64,000 nt of DNA from Pinus tabuliformis (taxonomy: Eukaryota > Streptophyta > Pinopsida > Pinales > Pinaceae): assembly GCA_031772625.1 (NCBI GenBank), contig CM062812.1:728846300-728910299 (forward strand), in the 5' to 3' direction. Each line of letters begins with the position of its first letter. The first letter of the stretch is position 1. The notes beneath the pieces were generated by a model. It ran no database searches, was not told the DNA's origin, and worked only from the letters and a program-made list of their open reading frames with translations. Below, piece by piece: positions 22,889-34,800 of the stretch. The translations under genes and the position numbers were made by a program.

Positions 22889-23033
22889 CTAAGTGAACTA
22901 TTCAAAAATCATGAGAAATTAGTCAGTTACGACTACCTCTCATGGAAATGGTCATACGTGAATGACTTACTTAACGCAGTTGAATCCCAAAATGATATCT
23001 AATATAATGCACTGCGTAAACCCCCATACTTAA
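22889..23033 (+). repeat. 145-bp direct repeat, right copy
   Basis: Near-identical partner of 22,465-22,609, 424 bp downstream. With the block between, the arrangement is repeat - 5S-derived segment - repeat, which could be a tandem unit of about 424 bp present 1.3 times. Confidence 0.92.
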
Positions 23034-23194
23034 GTTATGAGAGAGTTATCTATCCCAAAACTAAATTATGGAGTATTTTTACTCAAGAGATCAAGAGGAT
23101 AAGGGTATCTGAGATCAGGAAGGGAAAGAGGAGAAAATTGTGCTTAAAGGTTAGATAGTCTGGTATGGCTATGTCTGGTTAAGATCAGATAGCT

Positions 23195-23434
23195 GGAAAC
23201 ACTAGGTCTCTAAGGAGAGAGAGAATTCCTAGAATCGGGAATAGCACGGAGGAGATTTACTGAAACAAGTAATCTCACGGCAGGGAGGAAATTAAAGTGC
23301 AGGTATTTTTGTAGACTCAACTCTAAAAAAAGTAATGCCAGAAACACTAGGTCTCTGAGGAGAGAGAGAATTCCTAGAATCAGGAATAGCACGGGGGAGA
23401 TTTACTGAAACAAGTAATCTCACGGTAGGGAGGA
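23195..23434 (+). repeat. Element A 5' LTR, left part with internal tandem duplication
   Basis: A 146-bp unit starting GAAACACTAGGTCTCT occurs at 23,195 and again at 23,341, where it runs into the R insertion site and continues at 29,331. The A 3' LTR shows this region once (36,311 onward). Confidence 0.75.
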
Positions 23435-23768
23435 TGTTATGAAACCAGCTCAAGAAAAAGATAGAAAAGATAGATCAACGCCTTAGAATTCAGCCTCTTC
23501 GAGGGGCAAACCTCCTTTACATTACATAAATGAACAATTCTTGGATGATTCAAATGACAAAACCTCCTTTCTATATATAGGAGTGTAAGGAGTCACAATA
23601 TAACCCAGCTGACCTAACAATAATAATATAAAGCCACAAAAATAACAATAGAGGGATTCTATGGGGCACAGTAATAACAATATGGGGATAATAGGGGCAC
23701 AACAATATTAATAAGGGGTACAACTACAATAGTAATGGGGTAATCACTAGTATTATAGGGACCCAACA
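23435..23768 (-). repeat. Element R 3' LTR
   Basis: 334 bp, TGTTATGAAACC...GGGACCCAACA on the plus strand. It matches 28,992-29,325 at all but about four positions. Confidence 0.95.
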
Positions 23769-26700
23769 TGCCCCTCTCCTTCAAAAAAGTGTTGTCCTCA
23801 ACGCTTGAGAAGTTCTGGATGCTTCTGTAGAAAGTTCTCATCCTCCCATGTGGAATCTTCAGCGGATAAGTTCTTCCACTTGATAAGATACTCGAAATTG
23901 ATCGATTTCGTAGCTGTCGAGTTCTTGTTTCTGTGACTGCTTCCGGTTCCAATATAATTTTTCCTTCCTCGTCAAGTTCTGGCAATATTGTTTGAACTTG
24001 GAGCTTGTCGCCTATAACCTTCTTTAAACATGAAACATGGAAAACTGGGTGCAATCGAGAAGCTACAGGAAGCTCCAATTTGTATGCCATAGTACCAATC
24101 TTTTGCAACACCTTGTATGGACCATAATACTTTGGTGATAATTTATTATCCTTCTTAGCTTGCTTGAGGGACATTTGCTTATATGGTTGTAGCCGTAGGA
24201 ATACCCAATCACCTACATCAAAACTTCTTTCACTGCGATGTTGATCTGCCTGTTGTTTCATTCTATTCTGTGCCAACACGAGGTTATCCTTTAAGAGTTG
24301 GAGGACTTGTTGTTGATGTTCGATGTGATGTTCCACTGCTTGAACCTTAGAATTTTCTCTTAAATATGATGTGATGGATGGTGGTTGATACCCATAAAGT
24401 GCCATAAATGGGGTCATTTTTGTTGCTGTATGGAAGGAAGTGTTATACCACCATTCAGCCAGAGGCAACCATTTGACCCATTGTGTCTGTTTATCAGATA
24501 CAAAGCAACGAAGATATCCTTCCAAACATTTGTTTACTATCTCAGTTTTCCCATCAGATTGAGGATGATAAGATGAGCTATGAGCTAACTGAGTACCAAG
24601 ACAAGAAAATAATTTTGTCCAAAAATTTCCAGTGAAAATGGGATCTCTGTCACTTACAATAATCTTTGGGTTTCCATGTAGCTTTTGAATTGTTTCCATA
24701 AATGCAGTAGAAACTGTACTGGCTTTAAATGGATGTGATAATGCACAAAAGTGTGCATACTTGGTAAGTCTGTCAACTACCACCATGATGACACTCTTTC
24801 CCTCAGACTTGGGTAAACCTGTGATAAAATCCATTGAAACCTCCTCCCAACGTTGGCTTGGAATGGATAAAGGTTGTAATAGACCCGGTGTCTTAATTGT
24901 TTCAACTTTATTTTGTTGGCAAACCAAACATTCCACCACAAACTTTTGAATATCTGATTTAAGGCCATCCCAAAAAAATTCCTTCTTAACCCTGTGGTAA
25001 GTTTTTAAAAATCCTGAGTGCCCTCCTAAGGGAGAAGTGTGCAATTCCATAAGAATCTTTTGTTTTAGCTGGGAATTCTTACAGAGGTATAAGCGATCTT
25101 TGTACCATAACGAATCATTTTGCCAGCTAAATGTATCAGACATACTGGAATCTTGTTGTAACTTTCGAATAAGTGCCCACACTTCTTCGTCATTCTTCCA
25201 TTCCTCCCTTGCTTCGTTTATCCAATCTGGTTGGATAATAGAAATGGCGCACAACAATGCTTCCACATCCTCATCCTTTCTTGAGAGTGCATCTGCCACC
25301 ACATTTTGCTTCCCTTTTTTGTAGATGATTTCAAAGTCATAACCCAACATCTTTGTGACCCACTTTTGTTGCTCTTCAGAGGATAATCTTTGTTCTAAAA
25401 AGTATTTAAGGCTATCATGATCCGTTTTTACCTTGAAGTGTCTTCCCATTAGGTAGGGTCGCCATTTCTTAAGTGCATGGAGTATTGCCAACATTTCCTT
25501 CTCATAAATAGCTTTGTGTAAAAACTTTCCCTTGATTGGACGACTTTCAAAAGCAATGGGTCTTTCATCTTGCATTAAAACAACACCAATTCCATTTCCT
25601 GAAGCATCACATTCCACAATAAAGGTTTTTGTGAAGTCCGGTGTAGCTAAGACCGGTGCTTGGCACATTGCCTCTTTAAGATGTTCGAAGGCCTTTGTTG
25701 CTTCTGGAGTCCATGAAAATGCATCTTTCTTCAATAATGTTGTTAGAGGTGCTGCTATTCTCCCATAATTCTTAACAAACTTGCGATAATACCCTGTCAA
25801 CCCGAGAAATCCTCGCAGATGCTTTATGGATGTGGGAATTTTCCATTCCTTAATGGCTTTAATTTTGCTAGGGTCTACCTTAACTCCTTCATGAGATACA
25901 ATATGACCCAGATATTCCACCTCTTGTACTCCAAAGAAACATTTGGATCTTTTTGCATATAATTGTTTCTCCTCCAATAGTTGTAGCACCTTGTCAACAT
26001 GTTCAACATGATCCTTCCAAGACTTGCTGTAGATTAGTATATCATCAAAAAATACTAACACAAATTTTCTAAGGAATGGTTTGAAAATTGAATTCATCAA
26101 ACCTTGAAATGTTGAAGGTGCATTGGTAAGGCCAAAAGGCATGACCAAAAATTCATAATGACCCTCATGAGTTCTAAATGTTGTTTTCGGAATGTCTTCA
26201 ATCTTCATTCTGATTTGATGATATCCTGAACGAAGATCCAACTTGGTGAAGTAAATTGATCCATGCAATTCATCCAGTAATTCATCAATGACAGGAATGG
26301 GAAACTTATCTTTAATAGTGAGCTTGTTGAGCTCCCTATAATCCGGACACATGCGCCATGATCCATCCTTCTTGTGCACCAATACTACTGGAGCAGAGAA
26401 AGAACTTTGACTTGGTTGAATTATACCAGCCTCTAGCATTTCTGCAACCATACGTTCAATTTCACTCTTTTGGGCATAGGGATATCTGTACGGCCTGATG
26501 TTTGGAGGAACACTTCCTGGAATCAGATGAATAGCATGATCATGATCACGAATAGGTGGGAGACCTTTGGGAGTCTCAAATACCTTGGAATGATTGTCCA
26601 AGACTTTTTGGAGATCTGGAGAAATAGATGATTCCAATGTGGAAACATCTAGCGAACATAATTGTGCAATTACACCTCTTTGTTCCTTTTTTAGAAGCTT

Positions 26701-27879
26701 TGTCATACCGTTAGAGCTGATTATCTTTCTCGGTTTCCCTGCAATACCCCTTAATTCAACTTCCTTTCCTTCCACAGAAAATTTCATGAAAAGTTCTTGA
26801 AAATTAAAAGCTATTGTACCCAAGGATTGTAGCCATTGGACTCCTAGTACAACATCAGCACCTCCCATTGGAATGGAAAGCATTGGGCTAGTCAATACAT
26901 ATTCTCCCATGGATAGCTTGATATTATGGCACTTTCCAGAGCAATTTATTGTTCCTCCATTTGCAACCATCACTTGACACTCTGGTGCTGGATATAAGAA
27001 GCAATTCAATTCTTTTGCTACCTTACAATGAATAAAATTGTGGGTACTTCCTGAATCAATCAACACTATTACCTTTTTCTTCTTGATTTGTCCTTCTATC
27101 TTGATGGTTTGAGGAGTGGTAATTCCCGCCAATGCATTACAAGATATGGTCGGATTCATTTCTTCTTTATCTAGGCTTTGTTCCTGGAGTATATCCTCTT
27201 CTTTTGACCTTTCTTGCTCCTTTTCTTCTTCCTCTTCACAATCTATGTAGAATAATTTCTTCTCAGCACACTTATGACCTTTAGTGTATTTGCTATCACA
27301 ACTGTAACAAAGCCCTTTTGCTCTTTTTTCTTCCAATTGTTGTGGTGTCAACCTTATAGGTTGTGGAAGACTAGCGGCAACAACACTTCCGTCTTTATAG
27401 TTGTGAGTGGTATGCTTCCTGGTTGCCATAATTTTGCTTTCCATTTTTCTTGCTAACCTGAATGCCTTCTCTAATGAATCAGGTTCCCAAAGGCGAACAT
27501 CATGTTGGATATTATCCTTTAAAGACCCTATGAACACATCAATCCTATGCTCCTCTGGAATATCTTTTACCCTTATGTTCAATTTTTGGAACTCCTCAAT
27601 GTGCTCCATTATTGAACCCTTTTGTTTGAGACTTATCAATTGGCTAAAAAAAGTGTTGCTTTTTGTATCCTCATAATGTGCTATCAATTCTTCCGTAAAA
27701 ATTGCCCAAGTGATAAATTGTTTACGAGAGCAAAGCCATTGATACCATACAAACTGATTTGGTTCCAAATATAAAGTTGCAATACGTACCTTTTGTGTGT
27801 TTTGCACATTATTGAGATCGAAAAATTGCTCCATCTGTAATATCCATGTTGCGGGATCCTTGCCATCAAACTTCCTCAT
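23659..27879 (-). CDS. Element R Gag-Pol open frame (fossil retroelement)
   Basis: A single long frame of about 1,400 codons. It holds Gag (to about residue 165), a zinc knuckle ([14 protein letters not shown], 191-204), retropepsin ([11 protein letters not shown]275), and RT from about 480 to 700 with the FFDD box near 610-613. RNase H follows (about 740-870), then an integrase zinc-binding region near 985-1030 and the integrase core from about 1065. Gag and Pol in one frame is usual for this family. A separate 112-codon frame at 28,313-27,975, rich in Lys/Glu/Met heptad-like repeats, encodes what looks like the N-terminal coiled-coil part of Gag. The products would form virus-like particles and copy the element. 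Confidence 0.88.
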   Translation of the reverse strand: MRKFDGKDPATWILQMEQFFDLNNVQNTQKVRIATLYLEPNQFVWYQWLCSRKQFITWAIFTEELIAHYEDTKSNTFFSQLISLKQKGSIMEHIEEFQKLNIRVKDIPEEHRIDVFIGSLKDNIQHDVRLWEPDSLEKAFRLARKMESKIMATRKHTTHNYKDGSVVAASLPQPIRLTPQQLEEKRAKGLCYSCDSKYTKGHKCAEKKLFYIDCEEEEEKEQERSKEEDILQEQSLDKEEMNPTISCNALAGITTPQTIKIEGQIKKKKVIVLIDSGSTHNFIHCKVAKELNCFLYPAPECQVMVANGGTINCSGKCHNIKLSMGEYVLTSPMLSIPMGGADVVLGVQWLQSLGTIAFNFQELFMKFSVEGKEVELRGIAGKPRKIISSNGMTKLLKKEQRGVIAQLCSLDVSTLESSISPDLQKVLDNHSKVFETPKGLPPIRDHDHAIHLIPGSVPPNIRPYRYPYAQKSEIERMVAEMLEAGIIQPSQSSFSAPVVLVHKKDGSWRMCPDYRELNKLTIKDKFPIPVIDELLDELHGSIYFTKLDLRSGYHQIRMKIEDIPKTTFRTHEGHYEFLVMPFGLTNAPSTFQGLMNSIFKPFLRKFVLVFFDDILIYSKSWKDHVEHVDKVLQLLEEKQLYAKRSKCFFGVQEVEYLGHIVSHEGVKVDPSKIKAIKEWKIPTSIKHLRGFLGLTGYYRKFVKNYGRIAAPLTTLLKKDAFSWTPEATKAFEHLKEAMCQAPVLATPDFTKTFIVECDASGNGIGVVLMQDERPIAFESRPIKGKFLHKAIYEKEMLAILHALKKWRPYLMGRHFKVKTDHDSLKYFLEQRLSSEEQQKWVTKMLGYDFEIIYKKGKQNVVADALSRKDEDVEALLCAISIIQPDWINEAREEWKNDEEVWALIRKLQQDSSMSDTFSWQNDSLWYKDRLYLCKNSQLKQKILMELHTSPLGGHSGFLKTYHRVKKEFFWDGLKSDIQKFVVECLVCQQNKVETIKTPGLLQPLSIPSQRWEEVSMDFITGLPKSEGKSVIMVVVDRLTKYAHFCALSHPFKASTVSTAFMETIQKLHGNPKIIVSDRDPIFTGNFWTKLFSCLGTQLAHSSSYHPQSDGKTEIVNKCLEGYLRCFVSDKQTQWVKWLPLAEWWYNTSFHTATKMTPFMALYGYQPPSITSYLRENSKVQAVEHHIEHQQQVLQLLKDNLVLAQNRMKQQADQHRSERSFDVGDWVFLRLQPYKQMSLKQAKKDNKLSPKYYGPYKVLQKIGTMAYKLELPVASRLHPVFHVSCLKKVIGDKLQVQTILPELDEEGKIILEPEAVTETRTRQLRNRSISSILSSGRTYPLKIPHGRMRTFYRSIQNFSSVEDNTFLKERGMLGPYNTSDYPITIVVVPLINIVVPLLSPYCYYCAP
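23769..23785 (-). other. Element R polypurine tract
   Basis: The minus strand reads GAAGGAGAGGGGCA directly before the 3' LTR start. Confidence 0.8.
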
Positions 27880-28977
27880 ATCGATTTTTGGAATATGGTG
27901 GGTCTTTGATCCAACATTAGAGTCTATGGAATCATGATTAACATTTCTTTTGTTCTCATCATGAGTTTCCTTTACTACCTTTCACCATTAGTGACCCTTT
28001 CTTGTAGCAACTTATTCATATTTATCTTCAATTCTTCCATGTCTGTCTTCAAATCTATCTTCAAATCATCCATCTTAGCTTCCACTTCATTCATCTTAGC
28101 TTCTACACCTTTCTTTAAACAATCCATCTTAGATTCTATGCCTTTCTTTAAACCATCCATCTTAGATTCTGTTCCTTTTTGTGCAAGGGACAGTTGTTGC
28201 ACTTGGTCTTGTAATTTTGATATATCATGTTGCATTTCTTCCTCTTCTTCATGAGTCATGCTAGAGCTTTCAGGTTCCTTACTAGGTGTTTGCATTTTCT
28301 TTCCTCGGGGCATCAGTTACCGATAATAATGCTCTACTATGCCCTTTGAATTCCTTCAAAATAAATTTTCAAACCAAGCTTAAGCAAAAATTTAAGAAAA
28401 TCTACACACCTTTTTTCACTTTGTAGGAGCTCGATATTGCCTCTGATGTATCTCTGTACTTTCCAATCATCTAGATCTGAATTTTTGACCTGCAGTAGCC
28501 CTTTGTGTCCTCTTTCCAATGCCACAAGTCTGACCCAAATTGGATTCTCCAAGGAAGAGTTATGCGAAATCTCCCACAGTGACTTGATTATAGACTAGTT
28601 CAGTAGAGCGAACTTGTACGACGTGCCACGAGTCACTGTTTCAACCTTTGGATCTGAAAAATTCATACAAGAAACTAAAGTCTATCCTCTTTCTGTACCT
28701 TCTTACGAAATTTCAATCTGATCCCCAGAGAGAAAGTTATGACGTTTTTCCCCAGGTCACCTGTTTGGAATGTAATTCAGGAGTCTGCAAAAAGACCAAC
28801 TTCCTCAGATCATATCTCCACAAATATAGCGCGAACAGCTCTGAAATTCGGACCGAGGTTCAACATGATTTCTTCTCAAATGGGTTTTTTTTTCAACTTC
28901 TGAAACATCGCAGAAAAAACGTTATAGCGAAAATTCCACGATGACCTGTTTGGAGCACCGAAACCCTAGAATCCAAA

Positions 28978-28989
28978 GCTCTGATACCA
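28978..28989 (-). other. Element R primer-binding site (initiator-Met tRNA)
   Basis: The minus strand reads TGGTATCAGAGC two bases inside the 5' LTR, complementary to the 3' end of plant initiator-Met tRNA. Confidence 0.9.
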
Positions 28990-28991
28990 AA

Positions 28992-29325
28992 TGTTATGAA
29001 ACCAGCTCAAGAAAAAGATAGAAAAGATAGATCAACGCCTTAGAATTCAGCCTCTTCGAGGGGGAAACCTCCTTTACATTACATAAATGAACAATTCTTG
29101 GATGATTCAAATGACAAAACCTCCTTTCTATATATAGGAGTGTAAGGAGTCACAATATAACCCAGCCGACCTAACAATAATAATATAAAGCCACAAAAAT
29201 AACAATAGAGGGATTCTATGGGGCACAGTAATAACAATATGGGGATAATAGGGGCACAACAATATTAATAATGGGTACAACTACAATAGTAATGGGGTAA
29301 TCACTAATATTATAGGGACCCAACA
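28992..29325 (-). repeat. Element R 5' LTR
   Basis: 334-bp partner of 23,435-23,768. It carries a TATATATA box (29,129-29,136) set in a small palindrome, CTCCTTTCTATATATAGGAG, a likely core promoter read leftward. Confidence 0.95.
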
Positions 29326-29330
29326 GAGGA

Positions 29331-31795
29331 AATTAAAGTGCAGGTCTTTTTGTAGACTCAACTCTGGAACATCTTATTAAGTGGACATTCTTCTTGTGAT
29401 AGGAGTATAAGTTATTCTCTGAATCTATAGAATAAGTTAACTTTTATAGATTGGCTAGTTTAAAGAGCAGTATCAGTAGATTATTGTTGTATAATTAAGT
29501 ACATGGTTTTCTTTCCTTAAAGTATTTCATATATGCATAAGTAGAATGATTAACAGAAAATGAAGGGAAAAACCATCTTTATATTCAAGAAAAAGTGGAG
29601 ACTCTTCTTGTGATAGGAGGATAAGTTATTCTTTGAATCTACAGAATAAGTGAACTTTTATAGATTGGCTAGTTTAAAGAGAAATATTAGTAGATTATTG
29701 TTGTATAATTAAGTACATGGTTTTCTTTCCTTAAAGTATTTCATAAGTGCATAAGTAGAATGCCATATTTATATTCAAGAAATAAACTATAGTGAAAAGA
29801 TAGCAAGAACTTAAATACAATAATAGGAGAAAAAAAACTGAAAATGGATACGAGTTTAGCAGTAAGTACCACTAAAATTCCAAACTGAGTTTTTAACATA
29901 GTTTAATAATTAAACTAGAAGAACTAAAATTCCAAACAGAGTTTTTAATGTAGTTTAATAATTAAACTGGAAGAACTACAACAATCATCTTTCTACCAAA
30001 TTTATTTCCACAAATTTCAGGTAGACAATTACTGCTAAATAAAAGAAGTTTCCATGAAAGAAAGCACAACCAAAAATATATATAATTAATGGTCAACATA
30101 TCTAAACTGAACCTACACAACTATGTTTCCATATATGAGATTTCAGTTCTTTAACCCTAGTCGAATAAATGCATGCCGAATACGCATAATAATTATGAAA
30201 ATTACGATGAATTAATACAAATATTAACAGGAAATCTTAAGCTTAAGGGCTAAAACGGAGTATAGGTAACAACGATTTCCGTAGGTTCCAAATAGACTAC
30301 AACCTCAGTCAAAGTTATCGAGAATTAGATTTATGAGCCTGATTAGAGAAGCAGACAAGACTTATTCTAGCTAAATATCAAACTGAGAGAAAAATCTAAG
30401 CTGCGAAGGCTCGATACTTCCGAATTAACAACACAAACATGTATTAAAATATGTTCTGAGATTCAGTACATTAGACAATTAAAACCCTCATAAGTTCATC
30501 ACCTCTGGATAGAAACAGTCTAAGTAAAATTAATCGCTCTTTAGAAATAAGAGTTTGTAGCAGTCAACCAAAGCCTTTACATGTATATAAATGTTTACAT
30601 AAAGTTCAAATTGTGCCTCTATTTCAAAACCTCTATTACACAGAGCAATGGCTTAATCACGTCCAAATTTACAAAGTGATGGGTCGAAGCCGCATAAGAC
30701 AACCCTAGATATCAGATGCATAAAACTATAGAAATGCTTGACCATAGCTCCAAATGGCAGAAAAAACCCTACAAGAAATTAATCTCTGAGATTTAGAAAC
30801 CCCAGCTCTCTAGCCGCAAAACCCTTCTTTAGAACGAAAAGCAAAAGGAGTAAGTACCCGGTGCAAGGAAGGTTCGGCCACAGATCGAATCGAAGCTGGA
30901 TTGAGGGTTTCTCCATAGTGCAGCTGAAACCCCTGAACCTGTAAAGGAAATCTGCCATAGGGGATGGAAATAGCGTTAGAAACCTCGTCTAATCAAAACT
31001 ATAGTCATATTAAAAATAGAAAAACTAAAAGGATTACAGAAGCACTTACCCTCGCAAAGCATGGTGAAAGCCCCATTGCTAAAGAATGGAACTCTGACAA
31101 CACTAAGAAGAATTGAATGCATTATGTCGAACCAGCCCAAACAAAACCATAACGCTGGAAGACGAAGAGGGTAGGAAAACATATTATGCCCATGATCAAA
31201 GGAACCAGAAGGCACCAAGCCCAACCATGAAACCTTGAATAGAGCTACTCTCACTCTAGAATGACACAAAGACCTGATAGAGACAATACTCCCAGGAAAT
31301 GAAGAAACGACCTCACCAATGCTGTCTGATGTAGCAAGCAGCCAAGAGCCATTGATGAGAAGATGGATCCCTAGGGCAGCACAGGGAGTGGACAACCTAG
31401 AGCATGAAGGACCGCCACCTAGGCCGAAAGGCCAAGACCATTAAATGAATATGAGCCATTGGCTGGTTTTCAATACTGAAGCCGGGATTTTCATTAAGTA
31501 TTAAGTCCAACGTGGTACTAGCATATAAATTTAAATTCTTAAAAGAAAAGCCAAAGTAAATTTTGAATGCACATATAATCGATTTTTCTATCAATCGCAA
31601 TCCAGTTGTCATGAACATTAAAATACTGACTATTTCTTTTAGTAATAGTTAATAATAGACTCATTATTTTGATTTATAATCGTCAATGAGATAAGTGCAC
31701 CAAGAAGTATAAAGAGACAACATTATGGTTGGAATGGTAAACATTTTTTTTTTAATATTTATTTAATGATGTGTTTAAGATGTGGAGGTGTGACA
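29331..31795 (+). repeat. Element A 5' LTR, right part
   Basis: Continues the LTR after R's target-site duplication and ends GAGGTGTGACA two bases before the PBS. It matches 36,375-37,143 and 46,047-47,502 in the 3' LTR. It contains tandem duplications absent from the 3' copy: about 210 bp (29,381 and 29,594) and 55 bp (29,870 and 29,925). The 139-codon antisense frame at 31,395-30,976 has a partner at 47,002-46,709 only because the two LTRs are copies. Confidence 0.85.
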
Positions 31796-31797
31796 TA

Positions 31798-31809
31798 TGG
31801 TATCAGAGC
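31798..31809 (+). other. Element A primer-binding site (initiator-Met tRNA)
   Basis: TGGTATCAGAGC two bases after the LTR end GTGTGACA. Confidence 0.88.
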
Positions 31810-31892
31810 ACTCAGGTTTCCAAAACTTAGACCTTTGGAATAAGGAATAACAAACTCAGTGTTGTGCACATAGGAGGCAGCAAACAGTCAGC

Positions 31893-34800
31893 ATGAGGCG
31901 AACTAGGAATCTACCACATGGTTCCATATTGGGAATAGGACCAACATCATTTCAGGAAGGCAATCCTAAGGTTTGTGTGCAGCTGGGCGATGAGTCGCAA
32001 AATCCCAATATAGATATCCGGGCGACTGTCGAAGAATTGAAAGGTGAAATGGCCCAACTCTGGGCAATCAATGAAAGATTGATGCAGGAATAAGAAAAGA
32101 ATTTGAAAAGTCTATCGGATAGACAGAATCATCGGCCATTAGTTCCCAGCCCTGAGCACGACAATACAATAGGGGGACAAGAGTTTTGAATTGAGAATGT
32201 GGAGACGGAAGGTGGTGAAGAAAACCAAGAAGAAGAATCAGGTAATGTGTCCGATCACAAGACTCATAAGAAATAGAAGATTGAACTCCAAGGGGAGTTT
32301 CGGAAAATCAAGCCTCCTCTCTTCAATGGTGAGCAAGAAGAGGCAACAGAAGCATGGTTAATTAATATGAACAAGTATTTCCAGTTGTACGAGTATGATT
32401 ACAATTTGAAGGCTCATTTGGCCATTTTCCAGCTTCAAGGGAAAGCCACATTGTGGTGGGAGGAAGTAAAAATAGTCCGTGGGGTCAATGAGCAAAACAT
32501 AACTTGGGATAAATTCCAGAAATTCTTTAAAGAAAAATATCTAACCAAAAGATTTTATGATGAGAAAGAAAAATAATTTCATGATCTTCGCTTGGGCCAA
32601 ATGGCCATGGATGAGTTTATAACAAAATTTACATCATTATTGTGATATGTTCCTTATATTCATGAAGAAAAAGCCAAAGTACAACAGTTTATCAGCAGTC
32701 TTCTATTGTTCATGAAGGAACGGCTGGAATTCGACAACCCAAAAACCATGGACAAAGTCATTTGGAAAGCACGGATCTGCTATCAACAAAATAAACCAAA
32801 GGGAGATACGAGCAAAAGGTGGGATGACAAAAAGGGAAGTAAATTTATTCCCAGCCACAAGGGGAATAAGGGCACCAGCAACAAAGGATTATATAAAGGT
32901 CAAACTAACTAAAATGTGAATAAGCCCAGATTTAAAGTACCAGGTGAAACCAAGACAAATGAGCAAGCTGGCAGAAATGAAGCAGAATTAACTAACAGAC
33001 CACCTGTACAATGTTGGGGATGCGGAGGCCCGCATTATGTCAAAAATTGTCCTCACCGCAAGGGAGCAAATCAGATCTCACAAATTCAAGAGGCATCTAC
33101 CGTGGGAGAAGTGGCAAGGAGCATCCCTAAAATTAACGCAACTCTTGAATATCATCAGGCAGAGTTTCAACCAACCATGGTTGAATTTGAAGGTACTATT
33201 TTTTACCAGACCTGTTCTATTTTAGTAGATCTCGGGGCCACTTTAAGTTACATTAGTCCCAGGATAGTGGAACGATGTAAATTACAAGCTGTTAAATTTA
33301 AAAACCCATGGTTAGTACAGCTAGCCACAGGAGAAAAAAGGAGAGTTTTGTCTAAAGTAAGAAACTTCCCTTTAAAATTAGCTAGTCAACCTATTATAGC
33401 TGATTTGAATGTGTTACCCTGGTTTCATACTACATTCTTATAGGCATGGACTGTTTGGAGAAACATTGGTCCCTCATAAATTGTAGAACAAAAACTATTA
33501 TTTGTTGAGATGAGGTAAGGGAGAGACAGTAAATTCAAGGTGTTCTAAAACCTCTTCAATTAAGGCCTATAACAGCCTCTCAATTATCCAAATGAATCAT
33601 AAAAGGTTGTCAAGTTTATGCAATACAAGTAGGTTATGCTGACCCTAAAGATAAATCTGTATCACTAGAGAATATACCTGTGATACAAAATTTTCCAGAT
33701 GTATTTCCCAAAGAAATACTGGGCCTACACCTAAAGAGAGACATAGATTTTACCATTGAGCTAATTGCGGGAGCTGCCCCAGTTTCTTGAGCACCTTACT
33801 GAATGAGCATACAAGAGCTAACAAAATTAAAAATGAAACTCCAAGAGTTGTTTGATAAAAGGTATATCCGCCCTAGCATGTCCCCTTAGGGAGCTCTGAT
33901 ATTATTTGTTAAAAAGAAAGACGGAACCCTGCAAATGTGCATGGACTACCACCAGCTAAATAAGCTAGCCATTAAAAACAAATACCCCCTTCCATGTATA
34001 GATGAGATATTTTACCAGGTGAAAGGTGCAACCGTATTCTCAAAGATCGATCTCTGCTCTGGGTATCATTAGATCATAATAAAGGAGGAAGATATTGCAA
34101 AACTGCATTCAGGACACGTTATGGACATTATGAGTTTGTGGTTTTACCATTTGGGCTAACTAATGCCCCAACAACCTTCATATGTCTCATGAACAACATA
34201 TTCCGTCAGTTCTTAGATAAATTTTTATTAATCTTAATTGATGACATACTAATCTACTCTCGGAACATGGAAGAACATAAGGAGCATCTTCGTGTTGTTT
34301 TGCAAGTCCTAAGAGAACACCAATTGTACGCCAACTACAATAAATGTGATTTATTTAAGGAGAAAATCCAATACTTGGGACATGTCATCACCAAGGATGA
34401 AATTTTCGTAGATCCGGAAAAGATAAGAACAATTATGGAATGGTCGGTACTAAAGGATGTAGCCGATATAAGATCATTTATGGGCCTAGCAGGTTACTAT
34501 CGGAGATTTGTGGAGAGTTTCTCTAGAGTGGCATATATTATTACCTCTCTACAACATAAAGGAAAAGTTTTCAAATGGACCCCCGGCTGTCAAAGAAGCT
34601 TTGATCAGCTCAAACATCTTCTTACCACAACACCTATTCTGAGCATTGCTGATCCCAACAAAGAATATGTGGTTTGTACGGATGCTAGTAAGGAAGGTGT
34701 AGGTGGCGTATTAATGCAAGAAGGCAGAGTGGTTGCCTATGAATCTAGAAAGCTTAAAGAGTATGAATAAAAGTGTTATGCCCCTATACTACTAGTTCAT

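Larger units (their letters stand above)
23435..29325 (-). mobile_element. Element R: young, nearly whole Ty3/gypsy chromovirus (Reina-like)
   Basis: 5,891 bp bounded by TG...CA LTRs of 334 bp and a 5-bp TSD GAGGA (23,430-23,434 and 29,326-29,330). It is inserted in A's 5' LTR. An initiator-Met PBS adjoins the right (5') LTR and a polypurine tract adjoins the left (3') LTR. The parts are Gag with zinc knuckle, protease, RT, RNase H, integrase and a chromodomain-like tail. I count about four differences between the LTRs (about 1.2%), so it probably inserted within the last few million years. It looks close to whole, with about two breaks. Short LTRs, total size and protein sequence suggest the Reina lineage (inference). 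Confidence 0.93.

Noticed and set aside
28978-28989. tRNA-like sequences at several places (also 31,798, 43,288, 48,990, 52,495)
   Set aside because: Only 12 bases complementary to the initiator-Met tRNA 3' end, each next to an LTR. They are primer-binding sites, not tRNA genes.
30976-31395. 139-codon minus frame with a conserved relative at 46,709-47,002
   Set aside because: The conservation is explained by the two loci being the 5' and 3' LTRs of element A.
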